Below, in pieces: positions 58,569 to 64,000 of a stretch of 64,000 bases of DNA. The translations under genes were made by a program, and so were the position numbers. This DNA comes from Phoenix dactylifera. Its lineage: Eukaryota; Streptophyta; Magnoliopsida; Arecales; Arecaceae. A model generated the notes under the pieces. That model did no database searches and had not been told where the DNA came from. It was given only the letters and a program-made list of their open reading frames with translations. How positions within the stretch are numbered: the first letter of the stretch is position 1; every line of letters begins with the position of its first letter. The stretch is from positions 1-64,000 of the forward strand of contig NW_024068498.1 of NCBI RefSeq assembly GCF_009389715.1, given 5' to 3'.

Positions 58569-60558
58569 GCCCCACCAACCATGGAGGTAATTGACCCGAA
58601 CAGGTAATTGATGCTCGCGGCTTCCCTGCAAGAACGCCCCACCAAATAGACATTCACCCGGCACGTCATTTCACTATTTAAAGATGTCTCAGTTTGTCTT
58701 TTCCCTCTCAAGTACAAATTCCAATTCTCAAAAGGTCTAAATAAAATATATAACTACTTCACTGCCTATCACCAACTTGCCTCTGGCCGCCAGCCAGCCA
58801 AATTTAAAAGCCCCAGATTGGTCGAGTCAGGCCGCATCATAAGTAATCTCAACCTAATTTAATTTTTTATTTAAATTTTAATATTGAACCCAGATCCAAT
58901 GTAATAAAAAAACAAATCAAATTTTCTATTACTACAATTTTTGATCCAATAAACCATTCGAATTGGATCAGATCAGATCTATGCATAACTTGGTTCCAAC
59001 CTTGGGCCCGCTCGACTTTTAAAAATTTTGCATGCTTGTTTTAGATGAGTAAAGTATCAACTAGTGAGTACGACCACCAGTAAGAAACTATCAAAATGCA
59101 ACTAACAGCTGTGAAAGGTAACGCAATATTTCACTAACCTTCTGTTTTTTATCTTCTAGTTTTTTTTGTCTCATAGTTTCCACCATACCTTCCTATTTAA
59201 CTTTATAGCCTTCTCTTCAAATGTCTCCAACTTCTTTTTTTTAAAATTTTTTTGGCTCGCATTCCTTTTCTTCTTTTCTTCTTTTTTTTTTTTTTGGTTT
59301 TGCTGGGCCTGTGTTTCCATCTTTCAGAAGAAGTAGACATGCCACTTTGTGGGTTTTTACTACACCCAGAATCTCAAATGTCTCAATTCCCAATATTTAA
59401 ATCTAGTGTATAGCATTTCTTGCGATCATCAAAATGCAAGGTCCATAAAAATTTAAAAAAAAAAATTATTAATCAAAAAGAAGTTCAAAGATTCTAGTTT
59501 TGCATCACAAAGAACACCTCACCTTTCTAGTCTCGATGGATAAACATGATCAAAAAATACTGAATACAATATATGGCTTGGCAAACAATGTAGTACCCAC
59601 ACGTCCTCCCTTCATGCTCCAGCATTTACAGTAGATTAGCGAATAATGGTTAAGAAGAAAATGCAAGAAGGCAGTGTATTTACCATGCTTTTCTCATCCA
59701 AAGAAACAGGACATGTATATAATATCAAACCGTCACTCATGCTTTTCCAAATTCGAGTCGGATCGGGTCAGATTGTAAGAATAGAAACTTAAATTTTTTT
59801 CAAAAATCAAACGGATCGGATCGGATCGGGTCGGATCCGATCCGAATATGATAAACCCAGACCCGACCCAAAAAATGAAATGGGTCCAATCTTAAAATCC
59901 AACCCAACCCCACAGATCTTTTAACACGAGTCAGTTCTGGTCTAAGCGGATCTGGTTGGATCGAGTCTGGATCAACTCGACCCATTTGCAGTCACAGAGC
60001 CCAAATTATTGCAGCTAATGTTGTACCCTCCGAGACTTCGCTTACTAGTATTCTTCTGTCTCAAGCCTACTGGAAGGATTTCGGTGGTTCATGGTGCAAA
60101 AATTTAAACTAAACAACTTCAGACTAAAACTAAAATTCTAGTAGAACTAGGAGTCACGACGAATATTTTCAACAACAGTGAGGGTAACTTCTATCCCTGG
60201 CCTCCATGCAACATAGACTGCACTCGTGCTGCACTGCCATTCTTCTTTTGCATTGCTCTCGTGCAACAAGACTGAAAATGAAAGCTACAACCCACTTATG
60301 CTCAGGAAAATATGAAACGTACAGCCCACCCATGCTTAATGAAGAGGCCACAATTTCCAACTCCCAGGAACCGAGGAAGCTCCATACATGCGGTTGATGT
60401 CAGAAGACATTATGATGAGAGATTTCTTTCTAATTCAAATGACTGTAAATTGGTAGTCACCCTCCTACTCAAGTTGTTAATTGGTTGTTAAACCAAATTT
60501 AGTAATGATCAGTTCAGCCAAACTATATGGTATCCTACAAGGCATCCTATGTGGCATG
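58569..60558. repeat. Direct duplication block D2 (pair of 2257-4264)
   Basis: Second copy of the 2-kb non-coding block, same orientation, starting GCCCCACCAACCATGGAGG and ending CCTATGTGGCATG. It lacks a few short stretches of D1 (for example around 58605) and has its own small insertions. No gene. Confidence 0.85.
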
Positions 60559-60701
60559 GTTAAAGAGTCAATATATCAATAGCCTAAGTCAAATATCATG
60601 GCAAGTAAAGAGTTACAGGAGTTGAGTCATTTAATGAAGTGAATATTTATGAATGCCTTGAGTTTCTACATAGTCATTCATATCGCTAGAGTTTTTATAT
60701 G
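60559..60701. other. Sequence before the solo LTR, with a partial copy at about 61890
   Basis: GGCATGGTTAAAGAGTCAA... recurs in part at 61889-61950, so the solo LTR is bracketed by an imperfect direct repeat besides its TSD. Ends in the target duplication ATATG (60697-60701). Confidence 0.6.
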
Positions 60702-60706
60702 TGACG

Positions 60707-60708
<2 letters not shown>

Positions 60709-60745
<37 letters not shown>
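60709..60745. repeat. Run of 37 G
   Basis: An uninterrupted poly-G tract directly after TGACGCC at the LTR start. No other homopolymer G of comparable length exists in the window. It could be a real expansion able to form G-quadruplexes, or a length error from sequencing or assembly. Confidence 0.95.
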
Positions 60746-60746
<1 letters not shown>

Positions 60747-60891
60747 ATGGATCATCCTGCTCACAACATAGAACCACCCAATTTTAACCAAATAGATATC
60801 AGCATCGAGCAGGTAAGACCTCGGTTCCGCTAAGCACCAGTTCGACCCCAGACCTTACAAAAGGCCGAGCTGACCTCGGCCAGACATCTCC

Positions 60892-61045
60892 GCTCGGGGC
60901 GCCCTGCAGGATCGACCAAGAGCCGAAGAGGCCCCGTCGACCGTAGGTATCTACAATGATCCCCTCGAGTCAGGCTCGGGGCGCCCTGCAGGATCAACCA
61001 AGAGCCGAAGAGGCCCCGTCGACTGCAGGTATCCACAATGACACC
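60892..61045. repeat. Tandem duplication of about 82 bp in the solo LTR
   Basis: GCTCGGGGCGCCCTGCAGGA followed by CCAAGAGCCGAAGAGGCCCC occurs at 60892 and 60974. The second copy has a few substitutions. Confidence 0.85.
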
Positions 61046-61681
61046 CCGGCTCGAGCTCGAGGCCTCCTACCGAGCCGACTCCAGAGCCGAGAAGGCTAGG
61101 CCGACCTCAGAGTCCGCCAAGCCGACCTCACCGAACATATGTCGCGGCCCCCCAAGTCGGTCCGACCTCAGTGCTCATCAAGCTGACTTCACCAAGTAAA
61201 GGTTGCGCCCTCCAAGCGAGCCCGATCTCGCCTACGGCCGCATACACATGTGCGCCTATGCGCGCCCCTATGCCCGTATACGTGGCCGTACATTACATCC
61301 TCACAGCGCCATGCTTTGCTTGCTGGCCACTCTACGACATGACGACCAAGGGTCATACCCTGTTAACGCCTGCAACACCATACCGTGCATAGAAACAGCT
61401 CAAAACCTGTGCCCCAAGCAAGCCATGGCCTGCCACCTGGGCACCTTCGCAGGGACTATAAATAGCCCCATCAAGTGACACCTAAAGACTTTTTGGACTG
61501 GGCCACCTACGATCCACTCTAACGTAATCATCGAAGGGCTCTCACCGGAATCCCACCGATGAGACTTTGTGCAGGTCCACCAGCACGCAGATGGCGGTTT
61601 TCCCACTCCATCCTGACCGATAGCTCCCCCGACTCCTCCAGCGTGGTCACCCTCGGGCCGAATTTGAACCACAACAATATG

Positions 61682-61956
61682 TTCTAATATATTTATGTGA
61701 AAGGTATGTCTAGAGTCATTATGTAACTATATAAAGCCATATCTCATGGAGTATATTGCAATTACTTATCATCATTGTCTCTAGAGTATTATATACTAAA
61801 ACAAGTCAATAGTGTAGAGTATTGTATACTAGTATTATATACTAGAGTATTATATTGCATTACTTGAGTCAACCTATGTGGCATCCTACCTGGCATGGTT
61901 AAAGAGTCAAGAAGTCAATAGTCTAAGCCAAGTTTCATGCGAAGTAAAGAGTCACT
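61682..61956. other. Unassigned sequence between solo LTR and CACTA end
   Basis: AT-rich, with repeated AGAGTATTATATACTA-like motifs at about 61787-61850. No gene. Confidence 0.5.
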
Positions 61957-62230
61957 CACTACAGAAAAAGTGGTCTTTTCCGATGTTTTTTACATCCTTT
62001 ACCGATGCTTATAAGCGTCCGTAAAGATCCGCCTGACGCTACCCAAAGCATCGCCGAAGCATCGGTGATACCTGAGTGAAAAAAAAATTTTCCGATGCTT
62101 TTGAAAAGCATCGTAAAAGGTCAGTTTTTAGTGATGCTTAAAAGCATCACTAAAAGGCTCAAAGCCGACGCTTATAAGCGTCGGCTTTAGCCTTCAATTT
62201 TTTTAAAAAAAGTTAAAAGTAAAAAGCCAA
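61957..62230 (+). mobile_element. CACTA transposon terminus (first)
   Basis: Starts CACTACAGAAAAAGTGGTC, the terminal motif of CACTA (En/Spm) elements. It is followed by subterminal repeats in both orientations built on GATGCTT/AAGCATC and GACGCTTATAAGCGTC (about 61978-62195). These are typical transposase-binding subterminal regions. The opposite end (TAGTG) was not found before the second CACTA terminus at 62754. Confidence 0.75.
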
Positions 62231-62753
62231 CGATTTAGCCTTCAACGCATATGGATGCGATTATGGCCACAAAAAATGCATCAAGCGCACAGCAAGAAGC
62301 TATAATCTAACCAATCACAAGCACTATATGAAAAATGATGCCTTGCAACGAGAGGAAGAAAGCGACAGAATACACCAAAAGCTACTCGCTCGATCACTTA
62401 AGAACAGAACGAAATAGAAGAAGATCGCCCAATCAGAAGAAAAGAACAAGAAAAAGCTTAACTTGGCAAGATCATGGAATCACAAAAGCACAAAACAAAC
62501 TCCAAACATGCATATCAAGAGGAAAAGAAAAGAAACTGCACTCCATCGAGGACCAGAAATGTGAACAGCGACAGAAGAAAACAACAAAAAAAAAATTCGA
62601 AAAAGAAAGAAGAAATTTTACAAAGATTCCATGAAAGAAGAGCCAATACATATTGAATCCATCAAGTAGGAACCAGTAACAATCTAAAGGAACCATAAAG
62701 CAACAACCTTTCAATCATCAATCAAAACGATAGTTTAGGAGAAATATATATAT
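62231..62753 (+). mobile_element. Possible internal part of the first CACTA element
   Basis: A/G-rich sequence with a 99-codon lysine-rich frame (62335-62634) and no recognised domain. By position it may be interior CACTA sequence, left-end proximal. No transposase motif seen. Confidence 0.35.
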
Positions 62754-62858
62754 CACTACAAGAAAATACACTTTCAGCGACCACTTTCGGCGACTAAATG
62801 AATAGTGGTCGCTGCAAATAAGGTTATCTGCGACCAACATCCTTGTTAGTTACTGAAT

Positions 62859-63200
62859 GACTGTCCTACACCGACTAAATGTATATTTGGTCGCGGAAAA
62901 TCAAAACCAAGTTGGCGGGGTGGAGGTAAAACGTTTGGCGACTAAAGTTTGGTCGCGGAAAATAAGGCTATCTGCGACCAATATTCTTGTTAGTTACTGA
63001 ATGACTGTCCTACACCGACTAAATGTATATTTGGTCGCGGAAAATCAAAACCAAGTTGGCGGGGTGGAGGTAAAACGTTTGGCGACTAAAGTTTGGTCGC
63101 GGAAAATAAGGCTATCTGCGACCAATATTCTTGTTAGTTACAGAATAATTATCCTACACCGACTAAATGTATATTTGGTCACGGAAATTTTTGGCGACTA
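62859..63200. repeat. 144-bp tandem subterminal repeat of the second CACTA
   Basis: The segment CCTACACCGACTAAATGTAT with TTTGGTCGCGG starts anew about every 144 bases (62859, 63003, about 63147). The first two copies are nearly identical. The third diverges after about 50 bases. Confidence 0.88.
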
Positions 63201-63639
63201 AATTTTGGCCCCTAAAGGTTCACCTCCAGCGACTAAAAAAAATTTAGTCGAGAAAAGTATATATGTAGGGGGTTTGAGAAACCAAACAAACCCTAATTTC
63301 CTATTTCTCTACTTTAACTTTTTTTTTTGGGGTAATTTCTGCTTTATCTTTTTGCCTTCACCCGTCACCTTCACCCATCGCCTTCGCCCGTTCGCCCGTT
63401 CGCTCAGCTCTTCGCCGTCGGCGTCCAAGGTATGTGTCCTCCCTTATTTGATTTAATTAGCAGAGGCCGGGAGGGAGAGAGAGAGGGAGAGGGAGAGGTG
63501 GCCGGGGGTCCTCTGTTATTTGATTTAACAGAGGCCGGGAGGGAGAGGGAGAGGAAGAGGGAGAGGTGGTGGTCGTCGGGGGTTGTCGGGAGATTTGGAG
63601 GCGAGGCGGGAGAAGAAGAAACCCAGGAGGGCTTCTCCT

Positions 63640-63940
63640 CCTTGGCCGCCGCCGCAGCCACCGCGGAGAGGTGGGGGTCGTCGGGGCCGGGTCGTCGGGA
63701 GGTTTGGAGGCGAAGCGGGAGGGCTTCTCCTCCTTCGCCGCCGCCGCAGCCACCACGGAGAGGTGGGGGTCGTTGGGGCCGGGTCGTCGGGAGGTTTGGA
63801 GGCGAAGCGGGAGGGCTTCTCCTCCTTCGCCGCCGCCACTGCCACCGCGGAGTGGTGGGGGTCGTCGGGGCTGAGTTGTCAGGAGATTTGGAGGTGAGGC
63901 GGGAGGACTTCGCCTCCTTCGCCGCCGCAGCCACCGCAGG
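63640..63940. repeat. GC-rich tandem repeat of about 92 bp, three copies
   Basis: GGAGAGGTGGGGGTCGTCGG starts at 63665, 63757 and 63849, with GGGCTTCTCCTCCTTCGCCG in each unit. A period of 92 shifts frame between units, so the overlapping open frames on both strands are products of composition and not supported genes. Confidence 0.85.
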
Positions 63941-64000
63941 GCTTCCGGTCAGAGGGATTTGGGTGGAGTAGTTTTGTTTTGGGTGGAGAGAAGAAAGATA

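Larger units (their letters stand above)
60702..61676 (+). mobile_element. Solo LTR starting TGACGCC(G)37, TSD ATATG
   Basis: A 975-bp GC-rich LTR with ends TGACGCC and CCACAACA, flanked by ATATG (60697-60701 and 61677-61681). It contains a TATA box (GACTATAAATAGCCCC, about 61455), which supports + orientation, and an approximately 82-bp tandem duplication. No internal region or second LTR is adjacent. I could not assign it to a superfamily; open frames inside are not protein-like. Confidence 0.82.
62754..64000 (+). mobile_element. Second CACTA transposon, 5' end, running off the window
   Basis: Starts CACTACAAGAAAATACAC and carries dense subterminal repeats around GCGAC/GTCGC (TTTGGTCGCGG, GGCGACTAAA). 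A transition to CCCTAATTTCC and a CT-rich leader occurs near 63290-63430, followed by a GC-rich tandem repeat zone to the window end. The subterminal motif differs from the first element, so this is a different CACTA family. No transposase is visible in the window. Confidence 0.8.

Noticed and set aside
60709..60745. Telomere or assembly gap at the poly-G run
   Set aside because: No telomeric repeat, and the flanking TSD shows that the run lies inside a solo LTR.
63432..63971. 179-codon open frame and overlapping frames at the right edge
   Set aside because: GC-rich tandem repeat of about 92 bases; frames exist on both strands.

Overview
This is nuclear DNA of a flowering plant. The support is a class XII (Xa21/EFR/FLS2-type) LRR receptor kinase with one kinase-domain intron, plus Ty1/copia, Athila-type and other Ty3/gypsy, LINE, SINE, Tourist MITE and CACTA elements. 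The GC-rich LTRs and element mix look monocot. A palm is only an impression and was not tested.

There is one intact-looking host gene, an LRR receptor-like kinase (RLK1, 17239-20745, two exons). A very close paralogue (RLK2, 49003-52561) is disrupted by a 4-bp tandem insertion that shifts frame in the middle of the LRRs. A degraded LRR receptor fragment lies at about 6370-6990. Three stretches (about 7880-8165, 14020-14310, 47550-47815) resemble the 3' flank of the RLK genes but have no gene body attached, and upstream-type modules recur at about 9600, 14411, 15910, 16916, 47925 and 48556. I read the window as a decaying tandem array of receptor kinases. Direct copies of a 2-kb non-coding block (2257-4264 and 58569-60558) bracket it.

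Left part (1-13590): a gypsy-type LTR fragment, a copia remnant, block D1, a second LTR fragment with 36-bp repeats, the receptor relic, a Tourist MITE (TSD TTA), and a LINE fragment split by a solo LTR (11405-13530, TSD AGTCT). Next comes the RLK1 unit (13591-21448), which carries a SINE absent from the RLK2 unit.

Centre (21449-46340): a copia fragment; an Athila-type element (LTR, tRNA-Asp primer site, gag and protease only); and, nested in it, a complete non-autonomous gag-only gypsy element (25638-33583, TSD TCATC, minus strand). The Athila structure reads LTR-internal-LTR-internal, and the second internal part carries the same nested insertion. It then breaks off at 42407/42408 against a copy of the MITE and LINE region. 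This arrangement fits unequal recombination between LTRs followed by truncation. Copies of the copia and LINE pieces follow.

Right part: the RLK2 unit (about 47111-53262), a young copia element with indistinguishable 233-bp LTRs (53515-58062), block D2, a solo LTR starting with a run of 37 G (60702-61676, TSD ATATG), and two CACTA-type termini (61957 and 62754). The second CACTA continues past the window end.

The genes do not form a pathway. The biology is one probable pattern-recognition receptor kinase, its broken sister, and a heavily rearranged transposon landscape between them.
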